Source of the DNA: JBJHAX01 sp050480705
GTDB lineage: Bacteria; Actinomycetota; Nitriliruptoria; Nitriliruptorales; Nitriliruptoraceae
Direction of reading: 5' to 3'
NCBI GenBank assembly: GCA_050480705.1
Contig: JBJHAX010000010.1
Location: 1-64,000, forward strand
Length of the DNA: 64,000 nt
In this document: one piece after another, positions 7,899 to 19,181 of the stretch
Layout of the letters: each line of letters begins with the position of its first letter
How positions within the stretch are numbered: the stretch's first letter is position 1
Notes under the pieces: model-generated
The model's database searches: none
Seen by the model: the letters and a program-made list of their open reading frames with translations, nothing else
Told to the model about the DNA's origin: nothing
Translations under genes and position numbers: made by a program

Positions 7899-9257
7899 TC
7901 ACCGCGCCTGCAGCCATGCCACGATGTGTTCCGAAGGAGTCGACGACCCGAAGGCGTCGATGCGTTGCGCGCTGGCGCGCACGGCGTCGAGGAACGCCTC
8001 GTGTCCACCACGCTCGGGGTCCTCCAGCGTTGCGGTTGCGTGCATCAGTACGAGACGCGCTTCCCGGCCGTCGGGTTTCACCCTCAGGACGCGCCCGAGC
8101 CGTTGCACCAGCTGACGCCGGGTCCGGAAGGCCGCGAGCACGACGGCGACGTCCGCATCGGGAACGTCGATCCCTTCGTCGAGCACCCGGGGCGCGACCA
8201 ACGCTTCGATCTCGCCGCGTCGGAACAACGCGAGCCGGATGCGACGCCGGTCGCGCTCCAGATCGCCGTGCAGCGTCTCGGCGGCGACGCCGGCGGCGAC
8301 CAGGCGCGCCGCCAGCTGGTCGGCCTGGTCGATGGTGTCGGTGAACGCGAGCGTGCGCCGGCCGACCAGGGCGGGCGCGAGGGAACCCGCGCGGTCGAGT
8401 TTGTGCCGGCAGGTCGCCGCGAGCGCACGGCGTTCGCGCACCCGGGCGAGATACTCGCGGCACGAGCGCACCTGCGGGGTGTCGCCGGACCCCCTGTCGG
8501 CCTGGGCGACGACCGACGCGGCGGCGGCCAGCAGCTTGCGAGGTTCACGCGGCATGCCGAGCGGACCGATCAGCTCACGATGCAGCGCGCGCACCCTGGC
8601 GTCGGTTGCCTCGTACGAGGCTCGTTCGTCGTCAGCGAGATCGACACCGACGGTGGCGAGCGAGAACGGCGCGATCGTGCCGTCCGTGGCGGCGCTCGCG
8701 AAGTCGTAGCGGTGGACGACCCCGCCGAAATAGGGTTCGAGCACGTCGACGAGCCCGTCGTCGGCACGCTCGTAGGTCGCGGTGAGCGCGAGCCGGAAGT
8801 CGAAATCGTCGCGCAGCGCTTCCGCCCATGTCGGCGCGCCGTACCGGTGGGCCTCGTCGGCGACGAGCAGCCCGGGGACGCCTGCGGGCAGGTCAACGGG
8901 AACTTGCGCGGCGGTGTGGGGGGTTGCGACCACCACCTCGTGGGAGAACAGGTCGTCGTCGTGGCCTCCGCCCAGCCTTCCGATGCGGCGGTCGGCGAAC
9001 GCCGCGCGAAGCTCACGCACCCACTGCTGCTGCAACTCGAGCGTGGGGACGAGGACGAGCGCGCGGCCGCCGCGGTCCACGATCAGGCGCAACGCCGCAA
9101 GCGCCAGCCGGGTCTTGCCGGTGCCGGTGACCGCCTCGACCACACCCCGTCCGGACTCGCTCCACGCGGCCAGCGCTTCGGCCTGCCAGGCGCGCAGGTC
9201 AAGCGTCGCAAGATGCGCACGCGTCGTGTCGTGGCCGGCGCCCTCAGCTCGGCTCAC
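7899..9257 (-). CDS. Superfamily 2 DEAD/DEAH-box helicase (XPB-like)
   Basis: 452 residues with the SF2 helicase core: Walker A in EAVTGTGKTRLAL, the DEAH box in VADEAHR, motif III LTAT, and motif VI in LVQRLGRVLRVKPDG. The arrangement resembles the XPB/Ssl2-related bacterial helicases rather than RecG or UvrB. An ATP-dependent DNA translocase in repair or transcription is likely; the substrate is unknown. Its ATG overlaps the mutY stop (ATGA, 9254-9257), coupling it to a base-excision repair gene. The following 164 bp up to disA hold only the disA leader. Confidence 0.85.
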   Translation of the reverse strand: MSRAEGAGHDTTRAHLATLDLRAWQAEALAAWSESGRGVVEAVTGTGKTRLALAALRLIVDRGGRALVLVPTLELQQQWVRELRAAFADRRIGRLGGGHDDDLFSHEVVVATPHTAAQVPVDLPAGVPGLLVADEAHRYGAPTWAEALRDDFDFRLALTATYERADDGLVDVLEPYFGGVVHRYDFASAATDGTIAPFSLATVGVDLADDERASYEATDARVRALHRELIGPLGMPREPRKLLAAAASVVAQADRGSGDTPQVRSCREYLARVRERRALAATCRHKLDRAGSLAPALVGRRTLAFTDTIDQADQLAARLVAAGVAAETLHGDLERDRRRIRLALFRRGEIEALVAPRVLDEGIDVPDADVAVVLAAFRTRRQLVQRLGRVLRVKPDGREARLVLMHATATLEDPERGGHEAFLDAVRASAQRIDAFGSSTPSEHIVAWLQAR

Positions 9258-10114
9258 GCCTCGTCGCCGCCTGGCAGGGTGAGTTTGCCTCCGTCGTAGC
9301 GCGCAAGGCCGTCGGCGACGAGGCTGTCGGCGATTCGCCGCGCACGCACAGCGTCATCGGGCCACCCGGCGGTATGGGCGATCCGGTCGACGTCGACGGG
9401 TCCGCGCCGCAACGCATCCACGAGCCTGCCCCTGCCCTGGCGATCGGAGCCCTGGAAGCGCGACTGGGGGCCTGACACGCCCGAGGTTCGATGAGCGGGG
9501 TCCGGGGCAGCAAATCCCTCGCCTGCCCAGGCACAGCCGTCGAGGATCGGGCAGTCGTCACATCGGGGCGATGTGCCCACACACCAGCGCGCGCCGATGT
9601 CGAGCACCGCCTGGTTCCACGCCCACCCGTGCCCGGGCGGCACCGACGCGTCGGCGGCACGCTGCGCCTCGCTGGCTGTGAGGCGCCGGCCGGAGACGGC
9701 GCGCGCCAGCACCCGCGCGGCGTTGGTGTCGACGACGCCGTGATCCTGTTCGAACGCGAAGGCGAGAACGGCACGTGCCGTGTAGGGGCCGACGCCCGGT
9801 ATCGCGAGCAGATCCTCGAGTGTGTCCGGAAGCCGTCCTGCGTGCCGGTCGACGACGTGGCGGGCCGCCTGGTGGAGGCGCACGGCACGCTGGTTGTAGC
9901 CAAGCCCCTCCCACCGGCGGATGATCTCGGCGACCGGCACGGCCGCGCAGTCGGACGGTGTCGGCAGATCGGCGAGAAACGACTGCCACCGGGGCACCAC
10001 ACGTTCGACCTGTGTCTGCTGGAGCATGACCTCGGCGACGAGGATCGCCCACGGGTCGCGGGTGTGGCGCCACGGCAGATCGCGCAACTCATGTTGCGCC
10101 CACGCGAGCAACAT
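9254..10114 (-). CDS. mutY: A/G-specific adenine glycosylase
   Basis: Removes adenine mispaired with 8-oxoguanine. The HhH-GPD domain shows LVAEVMLQQTQVERV with the catalytic Glu, and the helix-hairpin-helix plus catalytic Asp in GVGPYTARAVLAF and VVDTNAARVL. The iron-sulphur cluster is C-X6-C-X2-C-X5-C (WCVGTSPRCDDCPILDGC). After the cluster there is only a short winged-helix-like tail, with no NUDIX-like 8-oxoG recognition domain. I chose ATG 10114 (286 residues). A TTG overlapping the dtxR stop would add 12 residues, and the longer open frame lies inside dtxR. Confidence 0.9.
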   Translation of the reverse strand: MLLAWAQHELRDLPWRHTRDPWAILVAEVMLQQTQVERVVPRWQSFLADLPTPSDCAAVPVAEIIRRWEGLGYNQRAVRLHQAARHVVDRHAGRLPDTLEDLLAIPGVGPYTARAVLAFAFEQDHGVVDTNAARVLARAVSGRRLTASEAQRAADASVPPGHGWAWNQAVLDIGARWCVGTSPRCDDCPILDGCAWAGEGFAAPDPAHRTSGVSGPQSRFQGSDRQGRGRLVDALRRGPVDVDRIAHTAGWPDDAVRARRIADSLVADGLARYDGGKLTLPGGDEA

Positions 10115-10146
10115 GGCCGTCAGGGACGTCGCGGTCGGAGGACGCG

Positions 10147-10800
10147 TCAAGGCCGCGTGACGTACACCAGGCGCGCAGCGTCGGCGCTGAGCCCGACGCG
10201 AGTGTCCCCGTGTTCGAGCACGACTTCGCCGTCGATGTGGGTGACCGTCACGACGCTGCCGGCGAGGAGACCGTGGTCGTAGAGCGTCTGGACGACATCG
10301 CCGTCGCTCTGCAGCGACTCGGACAACGAATGCAGGCGGACGCGACCGTTGGGCACCTCTGCCAGCGGGCTGATCTCGTCGGCCTCGCTGCCAGCCCCCG
10401 GGATGGGGTTGCCGTACGGGCTGGTGGTGGGGTTGCCGAGCAGTTCGGCGAGCTTCTCTTCGACCCGGTCCGAGATGACGTGCTCCCAGCGGCACGCCTC
10501 CTCGTGGATGTAGCGGGGGTCGAGGCCGATGACGTCGGCGAGCAGACGCTCCGCGAGGCGGTGCTTGCGCATCACGTGGGTGGCCTTCGCGCGCCCCTTC
10601 TCGGTGAGTTCGACCGTGCGGTCCGCCGCCAGGCGCAGCAGACCCTGCTCCTCGAGGCGCGTCACGCCCTCGGAGATCGACGGCGCGGACAAGCCCAGGC
10701 GCTCGGACAACCGGGCACGCAGCGCGGGGATGCCTTCTTCCTCGAGTTCGAGGACCGTCCGCAGGTACATCTCCGTCGAGTCGATGAGATCGTGCGCCAC
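10147..10800 (-). CDS. DtxR/IdeR-type metal-dependent transcriptional regulator
   Basis: 217 residues, three domains. An N-terminal winged helix (MYLRTVLELEEEGIPALRAR to about 70), a metal-binding dimerisation domain with MRKHRLAERLL and EACRWEHVISD supplying the His/Glu/Cys ligands, a Pro-rich linker (GNPTTSPYGNPIPG), and an SH3-like FeoA domain at the C-terminus (VVTVTHIDGEVVLEHG). It is much closer to iron-responsive DtxR/IdeR than to MntR because of the linker and third domain. The GTG start is preceded by GGGGAGG. It diverges from the FAD oxidoreductase gene; the 85 bp between shows no clear DtxR palindrome. Confidence 0.9.
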   Translation of the reverse strand: MAHDLIDSTEMYLRTVLELEEEGIPALRARLSERLGLSAPSISEGVTRLEEQGLLRLAADRTVELTEKGRAKATHVMRKHRLAERLLADVIGLDPRYIHEEACRWEHVISDRVEEKLAELLGNPTTSPYGNPIPGAGSEADEISPLAEVPNGRVRLHSLSESLQSDGDVVQTLYDHGLLAGSVVTVTHIDGEVVLEHGDTRVGLSADAARLVYVTRP

Positions 10801-10885
10801 CTGGCCACCTCCCCTATCGCACCGAGACTACCTGCGCCCGATACGGTCGGAGCGGCCAGCAACCGCCGCCGCCGAGGACTGCAGG

Positions 10886-12106
10886 ATGCGACGCTCGTCT
10901 CGACTTCGTGGCCGTCGCACGGCCGAGTCGGACCTGATCGCGATCCGCACGCTGGGCACGGCTGCCGACGCTCCGCTGCGCCGCACCCCGTCGCCGGTCT
11001 GGAACGACCTCGCGGGACTCGCGCCGCCGTATCCCGAGCTCGACGGCACCGTGCAGGCCGACGTGTGCGTGATCGGACTCGGCGCGGCCGGTCTGTCCGC
11101 CGTTCTCCACCTCGCCGACCAGGGGGTGGACGTCGTCGGTCTCGAGTCCGGTCCGGTGGGAGGCGGCGCGTCGAGCCGTAACGCCGGCTTTCTGCTCGCC
11201 GGGCTCGCCCCGTTCCATCACGACCTGATCGAGGTGGTGGGGCGCCAGCGCGCGATCGATCTCTACCAGGTCACGCGCGACGAACTCGCCCGCATGCGGG
11301 ACGACACACCACCGGGAACTCGATGGACGGGCAGCGTGAGGATGGCCGCGACCGACGTCGAAGCACGCGACTGCGCCCGCCAGTACGAGGTGATGCGCCG
11401 GGACGGTCTGCCGGTGGAACGCTACGAGTCCGACACCGGGGTCGGCCTGTACTTCCCCGAGGACGGCGTCTTCCAGCCGACGGTACGGGTGCGCTGGATG
11501 GCCGACCGGGCACGTGACCGGGGCGCGCGACTGTACGCCTACACCGAAGCGCAGCACGTCGGCGAGCGCGACGTGAGCACCGCGACCGGCGAAGTGCGTT
11601 GCCGTGCGGTCATCGTCGCGGTCGACGGCGGGCTCGAACGCATCGTGCCCGCGCTCGACGGTGTGGTCCGCACCGCGCGCGCACAGATGCTCGCGACGGC
11701 CCCCACCGACGAGGTCCGCCTCCCGCTGCCTGTCTACAGCCGCTGGGGCTACGACTACTGGCAGCAGCTGCCCGACGGGCGCATCGTGCTCGGCGGCGGC
11801 CGTGACCACGGCGGTGACGCCGAGTGGACGCTCAGGACACGCCCGACCAAGACCGTGCAACGCATGCTCGACGAGTTGCTGCGCGAACGCCTCGGAGTGC
11901 GTGACGCGCCGGTGACCCACCGCTGGGCCGGCTCGATCGGGTTCACCGCGGACGGCCTGCCACGCATCGCCCGCATGGGGCGCTCCACGATCGCGATCGG
12001 CGGCTACAACGGCACCGGCAACGTCATCGGGCCGATGCTGGGGCGTGCAGCCGCTGACCTGGCGATGGGCCGCCCGTCGGCACTCGTGGAGCTGCTGAGC
12101 ACCTGA
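10886..12106 (+). CDS. FAD-dependent oxidoreductase, DAO family (PuuB/glycine-oxidase-like)
   Basis: 406 residues from ATG 10886, with GAGGACTGCAGG just upstream. The dinucleotide-binding fold is at DVCVIGLGAAGLSAVLHLAD followed by GLESGPVGGGASSRNAGFLL, the SSRNAG pattern of DAO enzymes related to gamma-glutamylputrescine oxidase. The C-terminus has the second FAD contact, IAIGGYNGTGNVIGPMLGRA. It probably oxidises a secondary or primary amine of an amino-acid-like substrate to an imine with peroxide release; the substrate cannot be read from sequence. It is the only plus-strand gene in the first 28 kb. Confidence 0.82.
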   Translation: MRRSSRLRGRRTAESDLIAIRTLGTAADAPLRRTPSPVWNDLAGLAPPYPELDGTVQADVCVIGLGAAGLSAVLHLADQGVDVVGLESGPVGGGASSRNAGFLLAGLAPFHHDLIEVVGRQRAIDLYQVTRDELARMRDDTPPGTRWTGSVRMAATDVEARDCARQYEVMRRDGLPVERYESDTGVGLYFPEDGVFQPTVRVRWMADRARDRGARLYAYTEAQHVGERDVSTATGEVRCRAVIVAVDGGLERIVPALDGVVRTARAQMLATAPTDEVRLPLPVYSRWGYDYWQQLPDGRIVLGGGRDHGGDAEWTLRTRPTKTVQRMLDELLRERLGVRDAPVTHRWAGSIGFTADGLPRIARMGRSTIAIGGYNGTGNVIGPMLGRAAADLAMGRPSALVELLST

Positions 12107-12137
12107 GGCAGCTCACGGCCCGCGCGCCGGCTGCCTC
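12105..12137. terminator. Inverted repeat between convergent genes
   Basis: Arms GAGGCAG (12105-12111) and CTGCCTC (12131-12137) lie in the 61-bp space between the convergent FAD oxidoreductase and clpC stops. Possible bidirectional terminator; the loop is long and there is no T-run. Confidence 0.35.
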
Positions 12138-12167
12138 GGCGAGAGGCTGCCGCTCGCTCGGACCGGT

Positions 12168-14693
<2,526 letters not shown>

Positions 14694-14794
14694 GTGGACA
14701 ACTTTCCGCGTCGGGTCCGGGCGGGATCTTCGGACGGCTCCAGGTCGTTTCCGGAGCCGGCGAAACCATCGTCCGATGGCGATCGTAACTGATA

Positions 14795-14816
14795 CCGCCC
14801 CCGGTGTTCAGGGCGG
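14795..14816 (-). terminator. Candidate hairpin downstream of lysS
   Basis: Arms CCGCCC (14795-14800) and GGGCGG (14811-14816) lie in the 252-bp gap between lysS and clpC. Two further short inverted repeats (14736-14758 and 14766-14779) occur nearer clpC. Assignment rests on position only. Confidence 0.35.
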
Positions 14817-14945
14817 CGCTCCTGCACGGGGAGCACCGACGCAGGGTGCCCGGACGAACCCGCCGACGCCACGGATCTCAGCCGATGCGGCTAACCGTGG
14901 CGCCCTCGTCGACGGCGGTGGTCGTCCAGGCGGCGCACGCCCGGC

Positions 14946-16577
14946 TCAGCGGTGTTCAGGGCGAAGCGTCGGGAACAGGATCACGTCGCGGATGTTGCTC
15001 ACGTCGGCCAACAGCATCACCAGGCGGTCGACGCCGACACCGAGCCCGCCCGCAGGCGGCATTCCGAGCTCCATGGCCCTCAGATAGGCCTCGTCGACGA
15101 CCATCGCCTCGTCGTCGCCGGCCGCACGCGCTGCCGCCTGCGCCTCGAGCCGTTCGCGCTGCTCCACGGGGTCGACCAGTTCCGAGAAGGCGTTGGCGAT
15201 CTCACGTCCGGTGATGATGAGCTCGAACCGTTCGGTGACGTGCGGCTCGCTGCGGTGCCGCCGGGCGAGCGGTGACACCTCCACCGGATAGTCCACGACG
15301 AAGACCGGATCCCACAACGTGTGCTCGACCAGCGCTTCGTAGAGTTCCAGCACGAGCTTGCCCGAACCGGCCGAGGGCTCGTAGGCGACGTCGTGGCGCG
15401 CACACAGCGCCCGCAGGCGATCGAGCGGATCGTCGTAGGTCAGGTCGTCCTCGCCGGTCGCCTCGCGCACGAGGTCGATCAGGCTCGCGCGGCGGTAGGG
15501 AGGCGTGAGCGACAGCGGCCGGCCCTGATGCTCGAGCTCGCTGGAACCAACCGCGTCGATCGCAGCGCGTGAAAGCAGCGCTTCGGTCAACTCCATGACG
15601 TCGTGGTAGTCGTCGTAGGCGGCATACGACTCGAGCATCGTGAACTCGGGGTTGTGGCGGGTGCTCATTCCCTCGTTGCGGAAGTTGCGGTTGATTTCGA
15701 ACACCCGGCGCATGCCGCCCGCGATGAGCCGCTTGAGATACAGCTCCGGTGCGATCCGCAGATACAACTCGGCGTCGAGCGCGTTGTGGTGGGTCACGAA
15801 CGGCCGCGCCGTCGCGCCACCCGGGATCGGGTGCAGCATCGGCGTCTCGACCTCGACGAAGCCGCGTTCGTCCATCTCGGCACGCAGCGCACGCACGGTC
15901 GCCGAGCGGATCTCGAACACCCGCCTGGCGTCGGGATTGACGACGAGGTCGAGTTCGCGCTGCCGGAAACGGATCTCGGTGTCCGACAGGCCGTGCCATT
16001 TGTCCGGCAGCGGTCGAAGGCCTTTGCCGAGCAGGGTGAGTTCACGCGCGAGAACGGACAGCTCGCCGCGTTTGGACGCGGCGACCTCGCCGTGGGCACC
16101 GAGCCAGTCGCCGACGTCGAGGTGTTCGAGCAACGCGGGGGCGTCGTCATCGAGCACACGGGCGTCGCAGAGCAGTTGCAGGTCGACACCGTCCTCGCGC
16201 AGCACGAGGAACTGCAGCCGTCCCATCTGGCGCCGGGCAACGACGCGACCGGCCACGGTGACGTCGTCGCCGGTCGCGCTGCCCGCCTCCACGGACGGGT
16301 ACGCGTCACGGACCTCGCCCAGCGTGTGGGTGGGCCGGAACCGCACCGGGTAGGGCTCGACACCGCTCGCACGCAGCTGTTCGAGCTTGTCGCGACGCGC
16401 CGCGACGATCTCGTCGAGCTTCGAGGCGGCATCACCGGCCACGGCCGGATCCGCGGACGGCGTCGGGGCGTCGGGATCGCCGTCTCGGCGTGTGGCAGGT
16501 GCAGGCGTATCGGTCACGGGCGCGGTTCCGGCGTGGGAGGGATCACGGGCAGGTGGTGCACGGTAACCGGATCGCAC
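14946..16577 (-). CDS. lysS: Lysyl-tRNA synthetase, class II
   Basis: 543 residues with the OB-fold anticodon-binding domain (about 110-215) and the class II catalytic core. Motif 2 is FRNEGMSTRHNPEFTMLE. Motif 3 is GLGVGVDRLVMLLADVSN. A 45-residue low-complexity Pro/Ala/Asp N-terminal extension precedes the conserved part. The GTG at 16577 is 6 nt past the coaX stop, and a second in-frame GTG at 16517 would remove 20 of these residues; neither has a decisive ribosome-binding site. In many actinobacteria lsr2 lies between lysS and clpC; here it does not. Confidence 0.94.
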   Translation of the reverse strand: MRSGYRAPPARDPSHAGTAPVTDTPAPATRRDGDPDAPTPSADPAVAGDAASKLDEIVAARRDKLEQLRASGVEPYPVRFRPTHTLGEVRDAYPSVEAGSATGDDVTVAGRVVARRQMGRLQFLVLREDGVDLQLLCDARVLDDDAPALLEHLDVGDWLGAHGEVAASKRGELSVLARELTLLGKGLRPLPDKWHGLSDTEIRFRQRELDLVVNPDARRVFEIRSATVRALRAEMDERGFVEVETPMLHPIPGGATARPFVTHHNALDAELYLRIAPELYLKRLIAGGMRRVFEINRNFRNEGMSTRHNPEFTMLESYAAYDDYHDVMELTEALLSRAAIDAVGSSELEHQGRPLSLTPPYRRASLIDLVREATGEDDLTYDDPLDRLRALCARHDVAYEPSAGSGKLVLELYEALVEHTLWDPVFVVDYPVEVSPLARRHRSEPHVTERFELIITGREIANAFSELVDPVEQRERLEAQAAARAAGDDEAMVVDEAYLRAMELGMPPAGGLGVGVDRLVMLLADVSNIRDVILFPTLRPEHR

Positions 16578-16583
16578 GCGCGG

Positions 16584-17348
16584 TCACGTGTTGCGTTCCC
16601 ACACCAGGCGCAGGCCCTTGAGGGTGAGCCACGGGTCGTGATGGTCAACGCGTTCGCACGCGGCGAGCACGGCGGGCGCAACCCCGCCGGTCGCGACGGT
16701 CGTGACGCCGGGCCCGAGTTCGGCATCGATCCTGGCGACGATGCCGTCGACCTGTCCGGCGAATCCGAAGACAGCGCCGGCCTGCAGGGCCGTGATCGTC
16801 GAGCGCCCGATCGCCGACAGCGGTGTGGCGATCTCGACGTCGGGCAGGCGGGCGGCGCGTTCGACGAGCGCGTCCGTGGCCGTTCCGACACCGGGCGCGA
16901 TCGCCCCGCCGACGAATGCACCGTCGCGGTCGACCACGTCGAAGGAGATCGCGGTGCCGAAGTCGACGACGATCGCAGGCCCCCCGTACAACGATGCGGC
17001 CGCGACGGCGTTCGCGATCCGGTCGGCTCCGAGGTCGCGCGGGTTGTCGTGACGCAACGGCACGCCGGTGCGCACACCGGGCTCGACGAGTACCGGCGGC
17101 GCGTCTATGTAGCGCGCGCACATGGCGCGAAGCGCTTCGGTGACCGCGGGAACGACCGATCCGATCACGACACCGGTCAGCTCGGTAAAGCCGTTGTGCT
17201 CACCGTCGAGCAGTCCGGCGAGCAGGATCGCGAGCTCGTCAGGTGTCCTGCGCGCGACGGTCGACAGGCGCCAGTGATCGAGGAGTTCGTCCCCGACGAA
17301 CACGCCGACGACCGTCGTCGAGTTGCCGACGTCGAGCGCGAGCAGCAT
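16584..17348 (-). CDS. coaX: Type III pantothenate kinase
   Basis: First step of coenzyme A synthesis from pantothenate. An ASKHA-fold enzyme of 254 residues: phosphate-1 motif LDVGNSTTVVG at the N-terminus, GADRIANAVAA, and phosphate-2 VDFGTAISFDVVD. Type III kinases need a monovalent cation and are not inhibited by CoA. The gene starts 2 nt after the nadC stop and ends 6 nt before lysS, so panC-nadC-coaX-lysS forms a cofactor-translation operon. Confidence 0.95.
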   Translation of the reverse strand: MLLALDVGNSTTVVGVFVGDELLDHWRLSTVARRTPDELAILLAGLLDGEHNGFTELTGVVIGSVVPAVTEALRAMCARYIDAPPVLVEPGVRTGVPLRHDNPRDLGADRIANAVAAASLYGGPAIVVDFGTAISFDVVDRDGAFVGGAIAPGVGTATDALVERAARLPDVEIATPLSAIGRSTITALQAGAVFGFAGQVDGIVARIDAELGPGVTTVATGGVAPAVLAACERVDHHDPWLTLKGLRLVWERNT

Positions 17349-17350
17349 GG

Positions 17351-18220
17351 TCAGTCCTGTCCGACGATGCGCACGTCGAGTGCGAGATCCAGCTGTGGCG
17401 CGGAGTGCGTCAACGCACCGACGGAGACGCGGTCGACACCCGTCTCGGCGTAGGCCCGCACCGTGTCGAGGGTGATGGTCCCCGACGACTCGAGCAGCAC
17501 CTCGCCGCGCGTCGCCGCGAGTGCGCGCACCCGCTGCACGGCTTCAGCGGTCTGCGCGGGCGGGAAGTTGTCGAGCAGGATGTCGCGCGCGCCTGCTTCG
17601 AGCGCCTCGTCGAGCTGCTCGAGCGTGTCGACTTCGACCTGGACCGGCAGGCCGCCGGCGGCAGCCAGCGCCGCGCGCGTCGCCGCGGCCACCGATCCCG
17701 CGGCCGCGACATGGTTGTCCTTGACGAGCAGGCCGTCGAACAACCCGACCCGGTGGTTGACGCCGCCGCCGGCGACCACCGCAGCCTTCTCCAACAGACG
17801 CATCCCGGGGGTGGTCTTGCGGGTGTCGCGCACCGCGCATCCTGTTCCCGCGACCGCCTCGACGAACGCGCGTGTCATGGTGGCCACGCCCGACAAGTGG
17901 GTGATCAGGTTCAGCGCCGTGCGCTCACCGGTGAGGATCGCCTGCAACGGCCCCTCGACGACACCGATGACCTCGCCGGGCGCAACGTGGTCGCCATCAC
18001 GCACGGCAAGCTCGACCCGCACCCGCGTGTCGAGCTGCCGGTACACCGCGGCGATCAGCCCCAGTCCGGCGACCACACCGTGGGCGCGGGCGACCAGCTC
18101 CGCACGACCGGCGACGTCCGCCGGCACCGTCGCGAGCGTGGTCACGTCGCCGCCGTCAGCGAGGTCCTCGGCCAGCGCGACGGCGACGAGGTCGTCCACC
18201 TCCCGGTCGAGCGGGGTCAT
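17351..18220 (-). CDS. nadC: Nicotinate-nucleotide pyrophosphorylase (quinolinate phosphoribosyltransferase)
   Basis: Converts quinolinate plus PRPP to nicotinate mononucleotide in de novo NAD synthesis. ATG 18220 gives 289 residues, the usual size. Visible signatures are TALNLITHLSGVAT, RDTRKTTPGMR, the metal/phosphate region VEVDTLEQLDEAL, LLDNFPPAQ, and ESSGTITLDTVRAYAETGVD at the end of the barrel. A longer frame to 18301 overlaps panC and is not conserved. nadA and nadB are not in the window. It occupies the place that panD holds in the mycobacterial panC-panD-coaX order. Confidence 0.93.
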   Translation of the reverse strand: MTPLDREVDDLVAVALAEDLADGGDVTTLATVPADVAGRAELVARAHGVVAGLGLIAAVYRQLDTRVRVELAVRDGDHVAPGEVIGVVEGPLQAILTGERTALNLITHLSGVATMTRAFVEAVAGTGCAVRDTRKTTPGMRLLEKAAVVAGGGVNHRVGLFDGLLVKDNHVAAAGSVAAATRAALAAAGGLPVQVEVDTLEQLDEALEAGARDILLDNFPPAQTAEAVQRVRALAATRGEVLLESSGTITLDTVRAYAETGVDRVSVGALTHSAPQLDLALDVRIVGQD

Positions 18221-18260
18221 GGGGCCGTTCTCGGCATCGGTGTTCCTGTCGGTCGGGCCG

Positions 18261-19181
18261 TCAACCGGCCGCGTCAACGGCCGCGAGCAGGGCATCCTCA
18301 TCCTCGGGCACGCCGATCTCGACGTTGTCGATCAGACGCACCCCGCCGACGTACGCGGCCACGGCGACCACGAGCCTGCCTTCCGCAGCGACAGGTCCGT
18401 CCGGCGGCGCGAACGTTGCCGGATCGACGACCTCGACGTACTCGACGTCGACGCTCGATGCGGCTGCGAGGCTAGTGGCGACCTCCTTCGTGACCGAGCC
18501 AGCGTCGAGGATCCCGTTGGAGCGCTCGGCCCGTGCGCGCCGGACTCCCTCGGCGAGTGCGACACTGAGCGCACGGGCGGCGGTGCGCTGCCTCGGGTCG
18601 AGGTGGACATTTCGGCTCGAAACGGCGAGGCCGTCGGCCTCCCGGACGGTCACCACCCCCTCGACACGCACGCCGAGGTCCAGGTCGGTGGCCAGCTTCT
18701 CGACGACGGCGAGCTGCTGGCGGTCCTTGCGTCCGAACACGGCGACGTCGGGGCGCACGATCGAGAACAGCTTGGTGACCACGGTCGCGACCCCGTCGAA
18801 GTGGCCTGGCCGGTGTGCCCCGCACAGCCCGTTGGTGAGCTCGGCGACCCGCACCGTGGTGCGCGGCTCCGTCGGATACATCTCAGCGACCGCCGGTGCG
18901 AACACCAGATCAGGCGCCGCGTCGTCGAGCGCCTGCAGGCGGCCGACGTCCTCGTCGAGTTCGCGCGGATAGCTGGCCAGGTCGTCGGCCCGGTCGAACT
19001 GGGTCGGGTTCACGAAGATGCTGACGACGACGAACCCCGCCGTGTCCCTCGCACGTCGCACCAGCGCGAGATGGCCGTCGTGGAGCGCCCCCATCGTCGG
19101 CACGAGCGCCACCGATGCGTCCCCGGCTCGCGCGGTCGCCACCGCCTGGCGCACCCCGTCGATCGACGTGACGGTTCTCAC
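18261..19181 (-). CDS. panC: Pantoate--beta-alanine ligase (pantothenate synthetase)
   Basis: ATP-dependent condensation of pantoate and beta-alanine. 306 residues. The nucleotidyl-transferase-fold signature is VPTMGALHDGHLALVRRA, followed by IFVNPTQF, the pantoate-site loop, FGRKDRQQLAVV and the C-terminal SSRNVHLDP, where Lys and Ser stabilise the pantoyl-adenylate. The ATG overlaps the stop of the upstream DUF2520 gene by four bases (ATGA), so the two are translated together. Confidence 0.96.
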   Translation of the reverse strand: MRTVTSIDGVRQAVATARAGDASVALVPTMGALHDGHLALVRRARDTAGFVVVSIFVNPTQFDRADDLASYPRELDEDVGRLQALDDAAPDLVFAPAVAEMYPTEPRTTVRVAELTNGLCGAHRPGHFDGVATVVTKLFSIVRPDVAVFGRKDRQQLAVVEKLATDLDLGVRVEGVVTVREADGLAVSSRNVHLDPRQRTAARALSVALAEGVRRARAERSNGILDAGSVTKEVATSLAAASSVDVEYVEVVDPATFAPPDGPVAAEGRLVVAVAAYVGGVRLIDNVEIGVPEDEDALLAAVDAAG

